The translations under genes and the position numbers were made by a program. A stretch of 64,000 nucleotides of DNA from an uncultured Clostridia bacterium (GTDB lineage Bacteria > Bacillota > Clostridia > TANB77 > CAG-508), in the NCBI GenBank assembly GCA_934167445.1, contig CAKPKJ010000004.1, forward strand, positions 62,001 to 126,000, written 5' to 3'. Under the pieces are notes generated by a model. The model was not told where the DNA came from, searched no databases, and saw only the letters and a list, made by a program, of their open reading frames with translations. Shown here one piece after another: positions 36,759 to 47,120 of the stretch (position 1 is the stretch's first letter; each line of letters opens with the position of its first letter).

Positions 36759-39700
36759 TTGAAAGTAAAAGAAGTTAAATACGAGAAAGCTTCTCGTAAA
36801 GATTTCGCAAAAGTTGGCGACTTTATTGAAATGCCAAACCTTATCAAAGTCCAAAAAGATTCATATGACAATTTCATACACAAAGGATTAGGAGAAGTAT
36901 TAGAAGATATTTCACCAATCGAAGACTATTCTGGAAATTTAGTTCTTGAATTTTTCGATTATTACATGGAAGACAAAACAAAATATTCTATAGAAGAAGC
37001 AAAAGAAAGAGATGCAACATATTCTGCAAGATTACATGTTAAAGTTCGTTTAATTAACCGTGAAACAGGAGAAATCAAAGAACAAGAAATCTATTTAGGT
37101 GATTTCCCACTTATGACAGATAGTGGAACATTTATTATAAATGGAGCTGAAAGAGTTGTAGTAAGCCAATTAGTACGTTCACCAGGATGTTATTATGGCG
37201 AAGAATTTGATACAAAAACAGGTAAAAGAACATATACATCAACAGTAATGCCTTTAAGAGGTGCGTGGTTAGAATATGAAACAGATGGAAATGATGTATT
37301 CTGGGTTCGTGTTGATAGAACGAGAAAAGTACCTGTAACAACTTTATTAAGAGCAATAGGATTAACAACAGATAGCCAAATTATGGACTTATTTGGTGAA
37401 GAAGAATTATTAACAACAACAATTAATAAAGACACAATAAAAGACCAAAATGAAGCATTAATAGAAATTTATAAAAAATTAAGACCAGGAGAATTACCAA
37501 CAGTTGATGCAGCTAAAAACTTATTTAATGGATTATTTTATGATAATAGAAGATATGATTTAGCAAAAGTTGGTAGATATAAATTCAACCAAAAATTAGC
37601 ATTAGCTACAAGAATAGAAGGAAAAGTAGCTGCAAATGATATAATAGACAGCGAAACAGGAGAAGTTTTTGTTCAAGCTGGAGAAACAATTTCAGAAGAA
37701 GTTGCAAAAGACATTCAAAATTCTGGAATCAACATTGTGGATATAATGGTTGGAGAAAGAAAAGTAAGAATTATAGGTAATGGTACAGCCGATATTCATG
37801 CGGTATTACCAACAATGGATTTAAGTAGTTTAGAAATTAAAGAATTAGTAAATTATAATGTGTTGAAAAATATAATTGATAATACTGAAGAAAAAGATTT
37901 ACTAAAAGCTTTAGAAGAAAGAATGGACGAATTAATCCCAAAACATATTACAACAGAAGATATGATAGCATCTATAAGTTGGTTATTAAACTTATCACAT
38001 GGATTAGGAAAAGCAGATGATATAGATCATTTATCAAATCGTAGAATTCGTTGTGTAGGAGAATTATTACAAAATCAATTCAGAATAGGATTAACAAGAC
38101 TTGAAAGAGTTGTTCGTGAAAGAATGACAATACAAGATTTAGATGTTGTAACACCACAAACATTAATAAACACAAAACCAATAACATCTGCAATTCGTGA
38201 ATTCTTCGGAAGTTCACAATTGTCACAATTTATGGACCAAACAAACCCACTTTCTGAATTAACACATAAAAGAAGAATTTCTGCATTAGGACCTGGTGGT
38301 CTAACAAGAGAAAGAGCTGGATTCGAAGTACGTGACGTTCACTATACACACTATGGTAGATTATGCCCAATTGAATCTCCAGAAGGACCAAACATTGGAC
38401 TTATATCAGCACTTTCATGTTTCTCACAAATAAACGAATATGGATTTATAGAAACACCATATAGAAAAGTAGACCCAGAAACACATCAATTAACAGATGA
38501 AGTTGAATATATGAGTGCAGATGTAGAAGATAACTACATTATAGCTCAAGCATCAGAACCAGTTGATGAAAATGGAAAATTTATAAATAACAGAGTAAGA
38601 GTAAGACGTCAAAATGAAGTTATAGAAGTTGAAAGCGATAAAGTACAATATGTAGACGTTTCACCAAAACAATTAGTTTCTGTAGCTGCAGCAATGATAC
38701 CATTCTTAGAGCATGATGATGCAAAAAGAGCCTTGATGGGTGCTAATATGCAACGTCAAGCTGTACCACTTATGATAACAGAAAGCCCAATAGTTGGAAC
38801 AGGTATGGAATATAGAGCTGCCAAAGACTCTGGAATATTAATACTTGCAGAAGATGATGGTGTTATAGAAAAAGTAACAGGTGAAGCAATTACTGTAAAA
38901 TATAACAATGGTAAAACAGTTGTACATAAACTACGTAAGTTCAAAAGAACAAATGGTGGAACCTGTATTAATCAAAAACCAATAGTTAAAAAAGGTGAAA
39001 TAGTTAAAAAAGGTGATGCCATTGCTGATGGACCATCAACAAAAAATGGAGAAATGGCATTAGGTAAAAACGTATTAGTAGCTTTCTCAACTTGGGAAGG
39101 ATACAACTACGAGGATGCTATCTTAATAAATGAAAAACTAGTTAAAGAAGATGTATTCACATCAATACATATTGAAGAATATGACTGCGAATGTCGTGAT
39201 ACAAAATTAGGTGCAGAAGAGATAACAAGAGATATTCCAAACATTGGTGATGACCAACTAAAAGACTTAGATGAAAATGGAATTATAAGAATTGGTGCAG
39301 AAGTAAGACCAGGAGATATCTTAGTTGGTAAAGTTACTCCAAAAGGAGAAACAGAATTAACAGCAGAAGAAAGATTATTAAGAGCTATCTTTGGAGAAAA
39401 AGCTAGAGAAGTAAGAGATACATCATTAAGAGTACCACATGGAGAAGCTGGAACAATAGTAGATGTTAAAATCTTTACAAGAGAAAATTCAGATGAATTA
39501 GGACCTGGAGTAAATCAAATAATTAGATGTTATATAGCAACAAAAAGAAAAATTTCAGTTGGTGATAAAATGGCCGGACGTCATGGTAACAAAGGTGTTA
39601 TTTCAAGAGTATTACCAGAAGAAGATATGCCATTTATGCCAGATGGAACACCAATAGACATCTTATTAAACCCACTAGGAGTTCCTTCTCGTATGAACTT

Positions 39701-40481
39701 AGGTCAAGTTTTAGAGGTTCATTTAGGTGGAGCTGCTAAAGCATTAGGCTGGAAAATATCTACACCAGTATTTGATGGTGCAACTGAACAAGATGTAAGA
39801 GAATTATTAAGCCAAGCAGGAATGAGCGAAGATGGAAAAACAATTCTTTATGATGGAAGAACAGGAGATCCATTTGATAAACCAATTACAGTTGGTGTTA
39901 TGTATATGTTAAAACTTCACCACTTAGTTGATGACAAGATTCATGCTCGTTCAACAGGACCTTACTCATTAGTAACACAACAACCTTTAGGTGGTAAAGC
40001 ACAATTTGGTGGACAACGTTTCGGAGAAATGGAAGTTTGGGCACTAGAAGCATATGGAGCTGCATACACATTACAAGAAATGTTAACAGTTAAATCAGAT
40101 GATGTTGTAGGACGTGTAAAAACATATGAAGCAATTGTTAAAGGTGAAAACATTCCTGAACCAGGAGTTCCAGAAAGCTTTAAAGTATTAGTAAAAGAAC
40201 TTCAATCTTTAGGATTAGATGTACGTCTATATTCAGAAGATAACCAAGAATTAGAGTTAAAAGAAAATGTAGAAGAAGGGGTCGAATATGATCCAGAAAA
40301 TGACAAAAAAATCTTATCAGAAGATCAAGTTCTAGAAGAAAAAGATTTGAAAGATGGTTATGTAGAAGAAAATAACCCAGAAGATGAAGAAGACGAAGAT
40401 AATGATGAATTATTCCAAGACCTAGGTGATGAAGGAGAAGATATGCTATATGGAGACGATTCATTAGAAGATGAAGAATAA
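36759..40481 (+). CDS. rpoB: RNA polymerase beta subunit
   Basis: The beta subunit of RNA polymerase, about 1240 residues. I choose TTG 36759 (MKVKEVKYEK) because GAGGTGA ends 5 bases before it; a GTG at 36750 lies inside that site. Core motifs include GTFIINGAERVVVSQLVRSPG, the rifampicin pocket (SSQLSQFMDQTNPLSELTHKRR), SPEGPNIGLI and GDKMAGRHGNKGV. The C-terminal ~60 residues form a very acidic tail (Asp/Glu-rich, ending EDMLYGDDSLEDEE) longer than in Bacillus. It is separated from any rplL by a terminator, so it has its own promoter. The Ser/His/Ser pocket residues look wild type. Confidence 0.97.
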   Translation: MKVKEVKYEKASRKDFAKVGDFIEMPNLIKVQKDSYDNFIHKGLGEVLEDISPIEDYSGNLVLEFFDYYMEDKTKYSIEEAKERDATYSARLHVKVRLINRETGEIKEQEIYLGDFPLMTDSGTFIINGAERVVVSQLVRSPGCYYGEEFDTKTGKRTYTSTVMPLRGAWLEYETDGNDVFWVRVDRTRKVPVTTLLRAIGLTTDSQIMDLFGEEELLTTTINKDTIKDQNEALIEIYKKLRPGELPTVDAAKNLFNGLFYDNRRYDLAKVGRYKFNQKLALATRIEGKVAANDIIDSETGEVFVQAGETISEEVAKDIQNSGINIVDIMVGERKVRIIGNGTADIHAVLPTMDLSSLEIKELVNYNVLKNIIDNTEEKDLLKALEERMDELIPKHITTEDMIASISWLLNLSHGLGKADDIDHLSNRRIRCVGELLQNQFRIGLTRLERVVRERMTIQDLDVVTPQTLINTKPITSAIREFFGSSQLSQFMDQTNPLSELTHKRRISALGPGGLTRERAGFEVRDVHYTHYGRLCPIESPEGPNIGLISALSCFSQINEYGFIETPYRKVDPETHQLTDEVEYMSADVEDNYIIAQASEPVDENGKFINNRVRVRRQNEVIEVESDKVQYVDVSPKQLVSVAAAMIPFLEHDDAKRALMGANMQRQAVPLMITESPIVGTGMEYRAAKDSGILILAEDDGVIEKVTGEAITVKYNNGKTVVHKLRKFKRTNGGTCINQKPIVKKGEIVKKGDAIADGPSTKNGEMALGKNVLVAFSTWEGYNYEDAILINEKLVKEDVFTSIHIEEYDCECRDTKLGAEEITRDIPNIGDDQLKDLDENGIIRIGAEVRPGDILVGKVTPKGETELTAEERLLRAIFGEKAREVRDTSLRVPHGEAGTIVDVKIFTRENSDELGPGVNQIIRCYIATKRKISVGDKMAGRHGNKGVISRVLPEEDMPFMPDGTPIDILLNPLGVPSRMNLGQVLEVHLGGAAKALGWKISTPVFDGATEQDVRELLSQAGMSEDGKTILYDGRTGDPFDKPITVGVMYMLKLHHLVDDKIHARSTGPYSLVTQQPLGGKAQFGGQRFGEMEVWALEAYGAAYTLQEMLTVKSDDVVGRVKTYEAIVKGENIPEPGVPESFKVLVKELQSLGLDVRLYSEDNQELELKENVEEGVEYDPENDKKILSEDQVLEEKDLKDGYVEENNPEDEEDEDNDELFQDLGDEGEDMLYGDDSLEDEE

Positions 40482-40612
40482 ACAATAAGAAATCTAATTA
40501 AATAAATTTTAAAAAGGTAAGAGGCGACCAAATGGAATTGCAAGAGCGGTGGATAGTCCTCTTCGACCTGTTTTAAAATTACCAAAACAATTCGTACGAA
40601 GGGAGAATAATA

Positions 40613-43600
40613 GTGGACGAATTAGATGTTTTTGATAAAATAAAAATTGGGGTTGCATCAGACGAAAAAATAAGAGAATGGTCAAAAGGTGAAGTAAAAA
40701 AACCAGAGACAATTAACTATAGAACCCTAAAACCAGAAAAAGATGGTTTATTTTGTGAAAGAATATTTGGACCAACAAAAGACTGGGAATGCCATTGTGG
40801 TAAATATAAAAGAATCCGTTATAAAGGAATAGTTTGTGATAGATGCGGAGTTGAAGTAACAAAATCAAAAGTTAGACGTGAAAGAATGGGACATATTGAG
40901 CTTGCTGCACCAGTTGCACATATTTGGTATTTTAAAGGTATACCAAGTAGAATAGCTTTAATGTTAGATGTATCACCAAGAAACTTAGAAAGAGTTATTT
41001 ATTTTGCATCATATATAGTAACAGACAAAGGAACATCAGGATTAGATAAATGCCAAGTATTAAATGAAAAAGAATATCATGAGGCAATTGAAAAATATGG
41101 CAGAGGTTCATTTACTGCAAAAATGGGAGCAGAAGCTATAAGAGAATTGCTAGAAAAAATTGATATTGTAAAATTATCAGAAGAAATCAAAAAAGAATTA
41201 GAAAATGCTAGTGAACAAAAAAGAGTAAAATTAGTAAAAAGACTAGATACTGTAGAAGCATTTAGACTTTCTGGAAACAAACCAGAATGGATGGTTATGA
41301 ATGTTGTACCAGTTATACCACCAGAATTAAGACCAATGGTTCAATTAGATGGTGGAAGATTTGCAACATCAGACTTAAATGACTTATATAGAAGAGTAAT
41401 AAACAGAAACAATCGTTTAAAAAGACTATTAGAATTAGGTGCTCCTGAAATAATAGTAAGAAACGAAAAAAGAATGTTACAAGAATCAGTTGATGCTTTA
41501 ATTGATAATGGTAGAAGAGGAAGACCTGTAACAGGAGCTGGAAACAGACCATTAAAATCATTATCAGATATGCTAAAAGGAAAACAAGGACGTTTCCGTC
41601 AAAACTTACTTGGAAAACGTGTTGATTATTCTGGACGTTCAGTTATCGTTGTAGGACCTGAACTAAAAATATATCAATGTGGACTTCCAAAAGAAATGGC
41701 AGTTGAACTATTCAAACCATTTGTTATGAAAGAATTAGTAGGTCGTGGCATAGCACAAAATATCAAAAATGCAAAAAGAATGGTAGAAAGATTAAGACCA
41801 GAAGTATGGGAAATATTAGAAGATGTTATTAAAGATCATCCAGTAATGTTAAACCGTGCTCCTACACTACATAGACTTGGTATTCAAAGTTTTGAACCAG
41901 TACTAGTAGAAGGTAGAGCAATAAAACTTCACCCATTAGTTTGTGAAGCATTTAATGCAGACTTCGATGGTGACCAAATGGCTATTCATTTACCATTATC
42001 ACCAGAAGCACAAGCAGAATCAAGATATTTAATGTTATCAACAAACAACTTGTTAAAACCACAAGATGGTAAACCGGTTGCAACACCTAGACTAGATATG
42101 ATTTTAGGTTCATACTATTTAACAATGGTATTAGATGGAGAAAAAGGCGAAAATAAATACTTTAAAGATCCAGATGAAGCTATTATGGCTTTTGAAAATC
42201 ATGAAGTTGCAATTCATGCAAAAATCTATGTAAGAATTGCAAAAGAAATAGATGGTGAAATAAAAACTAAAAAAATAGAAACAAGTGTTGGTAGAATTAT
42301 ATTTAACCAAGGAATTCCTCAAGATTTAGGATTTATAAACAGAGAAGAAGATCCGTTCCAATACGAAATTAGTTTCCCAGTAATGAAAAAATCAATGGGA
42401 ACAATCATTGAAAGAGTTATTAGAACACATGGACTAACAGAATCAGCAAAAGTAATAGACTATATTAAAGCTTTAGGATTTAAATATTCTACATTAGCAG
42501 GTATTACATTCTCTATGGATGACGTAAAAGTACCAGAAGCTAAAAAAGAATTATTAAAACAAGCTGATGAAAAAATAGAACATATTAGAAAACAATATGT
42601 ACGTGGTTTGATAACAGATGATGAAAGATATAATGCTGTAATTAGCACTTGGGAAAATACAACTGAAAAAGTAAGTAAGGCAATGGAAGATAACTTTGAT
42701 GAATTGAATCCAATATATATGATGGTTAAATCAGGAGCCCGTGGTAATATGAACCAATTACGTCAAATCGCAGGTATGCGTGGACTTATGGCTAGTACAA
42801 CAGGTAAAGCTGTTGAAATTCCAATCAAGTCATCATTTGCAGAAGGATTAGATGCTTTGGAATACTTTATTTCAGCACATGGAGCTAGAAAAGGACTTTC
42901 AGATACAGCTTTAAGAACAGCCGATTCAGGATACTTAACAAGAAGATTAGTTGATGTATCACAAGATATAATCGTAAAAGAACATGACTGTGGAACAGAT
43001 GAAGGATATGTTGTATATGACATAAAAGACGGAAACCAAATAATTGAAAAAATGCAAGAAAGATTAATTGGTAGATATCCAGTAAATAATGTATATAATC
43101 CAACAACTAAAGAATTAATTGTTGATACAGATACAATGATTAATGAAAAATTAGCAGATAAAATTGTTGAAGCAGGAATTGATAAGCTAGAAGTACGTTC
43201 AGTACTTGGATGTCATTCAAAACGTGGTGTATGTCAAAAATGTTATGGTATGGGACTAGCAAGAAGAGATTTAGTATCAATAGGAGAATCAGTAGGTATA
43301 GTTGCTGCACAATCAATTGGTGAGCCTGGTACACAGCTTACAATGAGAACTATCCACTCTGGTGGTGTTGCAGGTGTAGCAGATATAACACAAGGTCTTC
43401 CTAGAGTTGAAGAATTATTTGAAGCTAGAAAACCAAAGGGATTAGCAATAATCACAGAAATAGCAGGTAAAGTTAAAATAAAAGAAACAAAGAAAAAGAA
43501 AGAAGTTATAGTAACTTCTAAAGATGATTCTAAATCATATACAATACCATTTGGATCAAAAATGAAAGTTAAAGATGGAGATATGGTAGAAGTAGCACAA

Positions 43601-44290
43601 CCACTTATTGAAGGTTCAATAAATCCAGGAGAATTATTAGAAATAAAAGGACCTGAAGGAGTATTTGAATACTTGATTTCAGAAGTACAAAAAGTATATA
43701 GAAACCAAGGTGTTGATATTAATGATAAACACGTTGAAGTAATAGCAAGACAAATGCTTAAAAAAGTTAGAGTTGAAGATAATGCTGATACAGATATGTT
43801 CCCAGGAGCATTAATAGATATGTATGAATTTGCAGATAAAAATAGAGAAGCAGTTGAAAATGGTAAGAGACCAGCAACAGGTAAGAGAGTATTACTTGGA
43901 ATTACAAAAGCATCTCTTGCAACAGACAGTTTCTTATCAGCAGCATCATTCCAAGAAACAACAAGAGTATTAACAGAAGCAGCTGTTAAAGGTAAAACTG
44001 ATGATTTAGTAGGATTAAAAGAAAATGTTATCATTGGTAAATTAATCCCAGCTGGAACAGGAATGCAAAAATATCAAAATATCCATATAAATACAGAAAA
44101 AGAATTAGAACAAATGGCAAATATGGAAGAAGCAGTAAAACCAACATCAGGAACAACAACTCAAGGTGTAGCTACAAATGTAGAGGCACAAAATAAAGAA
44201 ACAAATACTGATTCAGTAAACGAAGAAGTAAAAGCAAACTCAGATGTGGTAGTTTCAGATGAAACTACAGAAAACAAAACAGAAGAATAA
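40613..44290 (+). CDS. rpoC: RNA polymerase beta' subunit
   Basis: A 1225-residue beta' subunit with a GTG start behind AAGGGAG. The N-terminal zinc site (CHCGKYKR, then CDRCG) lies at about 60-80, the NADFDGDQM catalytic Mg loop near 448-456, the bridge-helix/trigger-loop region (TQLTMRTIHSGGVAGVADIT) near 905-925, and the second zinc site (CHSKRGVCQKCYG) near 865. The C-terminal ~55 residues are a low-complexity Thr/Glu-rich tail. The 131-base gap from rpoB contains an AAGAGG...GTCCTCTT hairpin at about 40520-40562 that could affect relative beta/beta' output. Confidence 0.97.
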   Translation: MDELDVFDKIKIGVASDEKIREWSKGEVKKPETINYRTLKPEKDGLFCERIFGPTKDWECHCGKYKRIRYKGIVCDRCGVEVTKSKVRRERMGHIELAAPVAHIWYFKGIPSRIALMLDVSPRNLERVIYFASYIVTDKGTSGLDKCQVLNEKEYHEAIEKYGRGSFTAKMGAEAIRELLEKIDIVKLSEEIKKELENASEQKRVKLVKRLDTVEAFRLSGNKPEWMVMNVVPVIPPELRPMVQLDGGRFATSDLNDLYRRVINRNNRLKRLLELGAPEIIVRNEKRMLQESVDALIDNGRRGRPVTGAGNRPLKSLSDMLKGKQGRFRQNLLGKRVDYSGRSVIVVGPELKIYQCGLPKEMAVELFKPFVMKELVGRGIAQNIKNAKRMVERLRPEVWEILEDVIKDHPVMLNRAPTLHRLGIQSFEPVLVEGRAIKLHPLVCEAFNADFDGDQMAIHLPLSPEAQAESRYLMLSTNNLLKPQDGKPVATPRLDMILGSYYLTMVLDGEKGENKYFKDPDEAIMAFENHEVAIHAKIYVRIAKEIDGEIKTKKIETSVGRIIFNQGIPQDLGFINREEDPFQYEISFPVMKKSMGTIIERVIRTHGLTESAKVIDYIKALGFKYSTLAGITFSMDDVKVPEAKKELLKQADEKIEHIRKQYVRGLITDDERYNAVISTWENTTEKVSKAMEDNFDELNPIYMMVKSGARGNMNQLRQIAGMRGLMASTTGKAVEIPIKSSFAEGLDALEYFISAHGARKGLSDTALRTADSGYLTRRLVDVSQDIIVKEHDCGTDEGYVVYDIKDGNQIIEKMQERLIGRYPVNNVYNPTTKELIVDTDTMINEKLADKIVEAGIDKLEVRSVLGCHSKRGVCQKCYGMGLARRDLVSIGESVGIVAAQSIGEPGTQLTMRTIHSGGVAGVADITQGLPRVEELFEARKPKGLAIITEIAGKVKIKETKKKKEVIVTSKDDSKSYTIPFGSKMKVKDGDMVEVAQPLIEGSINPGELLEIKGPEGVFEYLISEVQKVYRNQGVDINDKHVEVIARQMLKKVRVEDNADTDMFPGALIDMYEFADKNREAVENGKRPATGKRVLLGITKASLATDSFLSAASFQETTRVLTEAAVKGKTDDLVGLKENVIIGKLIPAGTGMQKYQNIHINTEKELEQMANMEEAVKPTSGTTTQGVATNVEAQNKETNTDSVNEEVKANSDVVVSDETTENKTEE

Positions 44291-44302
44291 TCTTCTTTCT
44301 AT

Positions 44303-44335
44303 AAAAGAGTGTAACTATAAGTTATGCTCTTTTTA
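44303..44335 (+). terminator. Terminator of rpoBC
   Basis: AAAGAGTGTAACT pairs with AGTTATGCTCTTT (two wobbles) and is followed by T-rich sequence. Confidence 0.8.
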
Positions 44336-44370
44336 GCATACTATTATTTTATAAATGAGCTATATATCAT

Positions 44371-44518
44371 AAAAATCAATATATATTATTTTCTTTATGC
44401 CTTGTGTGTCGCAATCTCCATATTAAAAATAACTGGTATGTAGATTGCTCCAATCGCACTCGCACAGCTCGTTTGGTCGCTTACGCGGCATTTCATAAAA
44501 TAATATATATTGATTTTT
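44371..44518 (-). repeat. Long-arm hairpin repeat, copy A
   Basis: Perfect 22-base inverted arms (44371-44392 and 44497-44518) enclose ATGCC/GGCAT and a GCAATCT/AGATTGC inner hairpin. On the minus strand the core reads CCGCGTAAGC, four bases, AAACGAGCTGTGCGAGTGCGA split over an insert, and AAGGCATAAA. The same core occurs in copy B at 56122 with different arm sequence. Probably a MITE/REP-like element or a structured RNA. Confidence 0.75.
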
Positions 44519-44534
44519 AAGATACTTTAGTTTC

Positions 44535-44563
44535 TTGACAAAAGCTCCTTTTACTAGTAAAAT
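44535..44563 (+). promoter_or_regulatory. Promoter of gdpP
   Basis: TTGACA, 17-base spacer, TAAAAT, just downstream of hairpin repeat A. Confidence 0.7.
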
Positions 44564-44591
44564 ATAATAGAATAAATAGAAGGAGATTATT

Positions 44592-46619
44592 ATGCAAAAT
44601 AATAATAGAAAAGTATTTGAAACATTAATATCAAGGACAAAAATATATCTAGTTATAATTTTAATTTTATTAATAATAGTAAGTATAGAAAACAAGCAAT
44701 TGATAATACCATCAATTGTAGTGTATTTTTTTGTTGTGGCATATACATATTATGCAAATGGAAAGAGAAAAAGTGAAATATCAGAAACTTTGCAAGATTT
44801 AACATTAACAGTAGATACAGCGGCAAAAACCAGTTTAATAAATTCACCATTTTCTTTGATAATCCTAGAAACAGACGGAAATATAATATGGAGAAGTACA
44901 AAATTTGCAACAGAATTTGCCAATACTGATATTAATACATATTTAAATGATTTATTAGAAGACTTAAAAGATAAAATAGAAAACGGTGCAGAAGTAGAAA
45001 AAAACAGAGATATTATACAAGAGTTAAAGCTGGAAAATAAAAATTATCAAGTAATTGGTAGATACGTGAATTTTAGAAACAAACAAAAAGACAGAAAAAA
45101 TAAAAAGGAATATATGATTATTCTATATTTTATAGATATTACTGAAAATGTAAAATTGCATAAAGAATATACAGACTCAAAATCATGTGTTGGAATAATA
45201 ATGATAGATAATTATGAAGAAAACATACAAAGGCTAGATGCAAGTGAAAAACCACAAATAACAGCTGATATAGATAAAGAAATGTATGACTGGGCAAATA
45301 GTGTAAATGGTGTACTAATAAAATCAGATAGAGATAGATATGTTATGTTATTTGAACAAAGATATCTACAGAATATAAAAGAAGATAAATTTAGTATATT
45401 AGATAAAATAAAAGATATTGATACAAAAGAAAAAGTACAGTTTACGTTAAGTATAGCACTATCAAATGAAGGAAAAACTGATAAAGAAAAATATAAATCA
45501 GCACAAGCAGCAATGGATGTAGTCTTAGGACGTGGCGGAGACCAAGCAGCAATTAGAGAAAATGAAATATACAAGTTCTTCGGTGGAAGAGTAGAAGAAG
45601 TAGAAAAAAGAACTAAAGTAAAAGCAAGAGTTGTTGCACATGCATTAGAAAATCTAATAAAAGAATCTAGTAAAGTTATGATAATGGGACATACAAATGC
45701 CGATATGGACAGTATAGGTTCTTGTATGGGAATATACAGATTATCTAAAACTTTAAATACAAACGCATACATTGTATGTAGTGGAAATCCACCATCATTA
45801 AAAACATTTATGGAAGAAATAAAAAAAGACAAAGAATATGAAGATATAATAATAAATGGTGAAGTAGCACTGGAAAATATTGATGAAGATACATTGTTAG
45901 TAGTTGTAGACACACATAAAACAAATTATGTGGATACTCCAGAATTACTAGAAAAAGCACATAAAATAGTAGTTGTGGATCATCATAGAAGAAGCACAAA
46001 CTTTATAGAAAATGCAACACTAATGTTTCAAGAAGTATATGCGTCATCAGCTGCAGAATTAGTAACAGAATTATTACAATATGCAGAAGTAAAAATAAAC
46101 TTAAAAACAATTGAAGCAGAAAGCTTATATGCAGGAATAATGATGGATACAAAGAACTTTACATTTAAAACAGGTGTAAGAACATTCGAAGCAGCAGCAT
46201 ATTTACGTAGATGCGGAGTTGATATTATAAGAGTAAAAAAATGGTTCCAAAGCGATTTTGCAAGTTTTAACATAATTGCAGATATAGTAAAAAAAGCAGA
46301 ATTAATCGGAAATGGAATTGCAATATCAACATATGATGAAATAACCAAAGATGCAAACTTAATATGTGCAAAAGCAGCAGACGAATTACTTACAATAAGT
46401 GACATAACCGCATCATTTGTACTAGGAAACAATGGAAATAAAATATGTATAAGTGGACGTTCAATAGGAGATATAAATGTGCAACTAATACTTGAAAAGC
46501 TAGGTGGTGGAGGTCATATAACATTGGCAGGAGCTCAATTAGAAGGAATGACAATGGAAGAATCAGTACAAGAATTAAAAAACAGGATAAATGAATATTT
46601 CTCAGAAGTAGAAAAATAG
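44592..46619 (+). CDS. gdpP: Cyclic-di-AMP phosphodiesterase GdpP
   Basis: A 675-residue membrane enzyme that hydrolyses c-di-AMP to pApA. Two membrane helices (about 18-60) precede a PAS-like domain (about 75-150), a degenerate GGDEF domain (about 170-300, no GGDEF motif) and the DHH/DHHA1 phosphodiesterase module. That module has GHTNADMDSIGSCMG near 364, VVVDTH, VVVDHHR near 459 and the terminal GGGGH at about 637. In Bacillota gdpP is normally followed directly by rplI and dnaB; here 7.6 kb of accessory genes separate them. Ribosome site AAGGAG. Confidence 0.95.
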   Translation: MQNNNRKVFETLISRTKIYLVIILILLIIVSIENKQLIIPSIVVYFFVVAYTYYANGKRKSEISETLQDLTLTVDTAAKTSLINSPFSLIILETDGNIIWRSTKFATEFANTDINTYLNDLLEDLKDKIENGAEVEKNRDIIQELKLENKNYQVIGRYVNFRNKQKDRKNKKEYMIILYFIDITENVKLHKEYTDSKSCVGIIMIDNYEENIQRLDASEKPQITADIDKEMYDWANSVNGVLIKSDRDRYVMLFEQRYLQNIKEDKFSILDKIKDIDTKEKVQFTLSIALSNEGKTDKEKYKSAQAAMDVVLGRGGDQAAIRENEIYKFFGGRVEEVEKRTKVKARVVAHALENLIKESSKVMIMGHTNADMDSIGSCMGIYRLSKTLNTNAYIVCSGNPPSLKTFMEEIKKDKEYEDIIINGEVALENIDEDTLLVVVDTHKTNYVDTPELLEKAHKIVVVDHHRRSTNFIENATLMFQEVYASSAAELVTELLQYAEVKINLKTIEAESLYAGIMMDTKNFTFKTGVRTFEAAAYLRRCGVDIIRVKKWFQSDFASFNIIADIVKKAELIGNGIAISTYDEITKDANLICAKAADELLTISDITASFVLGNNGNKICISGRSIGDINVQLILEKLGGGGHITLAGAQLEGMTMEESVQELKNRINEYFSEVEK

Positions 46620-46677
46620 AAGTTATTTTAAAATGTATCAAAAGAAAAATCTGTATTTTATAGAATAGGGGAATTTT

Positions 46678-46899
46678 ATGAAGTTTATAGAGAAATTAAA
46701 GAAAAGTGAACAAGGTTCTGTTACAATATATGTTTTGTCAGTTTTATTGGTTTTAATTATAGTTGGAGTAATTATAGTCAATTTACAAACAAATAAATTA
46801 ACTACTCAACTAAATCAAACAAATAAAATACAAAATGAATATAATGCAACAAATGAACAAGTACAAGAAATTTATGAAAATATAACAACCGAACCCTAG
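46678..46899 (+). CDS. Small prepilin-like protein with coiled coil
   Basis: A 73-residue protein: basic N-terminus (KFIEKLKKSEQ), then GSVTIYVLSVLLVLIIVGVII (one membrane helix, about 14-36) and a polar coiled coil rich in Asn/Gln (QTNKLTTQLNQTNKIQNEYN). The first 35 residues closely resemble those of the large protein at 47121 (SERGSVTIYVLSV), so both use the same prepilin/TadE-like leader. Either it is a minimal pilin-like subunit or the stub of a longer gene that lost its C-terminal domain. It lies 58 bases after gdpP and is closed by its own terminator at 47001. Confidence 0.7.
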   Translation: MKFIEKLKKSEQGSVTIYVLSVLLVLIIVGVIIVNLQTNKLTTQLNQTNKIQNEYNATNEQVQEIYENITTEP

Positions 46900-47000
46900 G
46901 GAAGTAGTTGTTTCCACGAATTTTGTAGAATTATGTAATATAATCATAATATAAAAAATATATAACTGTAAAAAGTACAAAATATCTAAAGCCGTAATAG

Positions 47001-47033
47001 AAAGAGCATATGGAAAATATATGCTCTTTTTTT
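47001..47033 (+). terminator. Terminator after small prepilin-like gene
   Basis: AAAGAGCATAT pairs with ATATGCTCTTT and runs into T7. It also ends the gdpP transcript. Confidence 0.88.
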
Positions 47034-47120
47034 CGTATTGAAAGTATATAAAATAGATATTAAAATATATATAATATATTAATGATAAGAAGTACGGAAT
47101 TTTGAAAGGGGAACATCAGA

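Noticed and set aside
40530..40576. 14-codon leader peptide between rpoB and rpoC (MELQERWIV...)
   Set aside because: No convincing ribosome site, and the same bases form a hairpin; too short to support as a gene.
43243..44034. 263-codon antisense open frame opposite rpoC
   Set aside because: It lies wholly within a confirmed rpoC frame, has no ribosome site, and its composition is the complement of a conserved gene.
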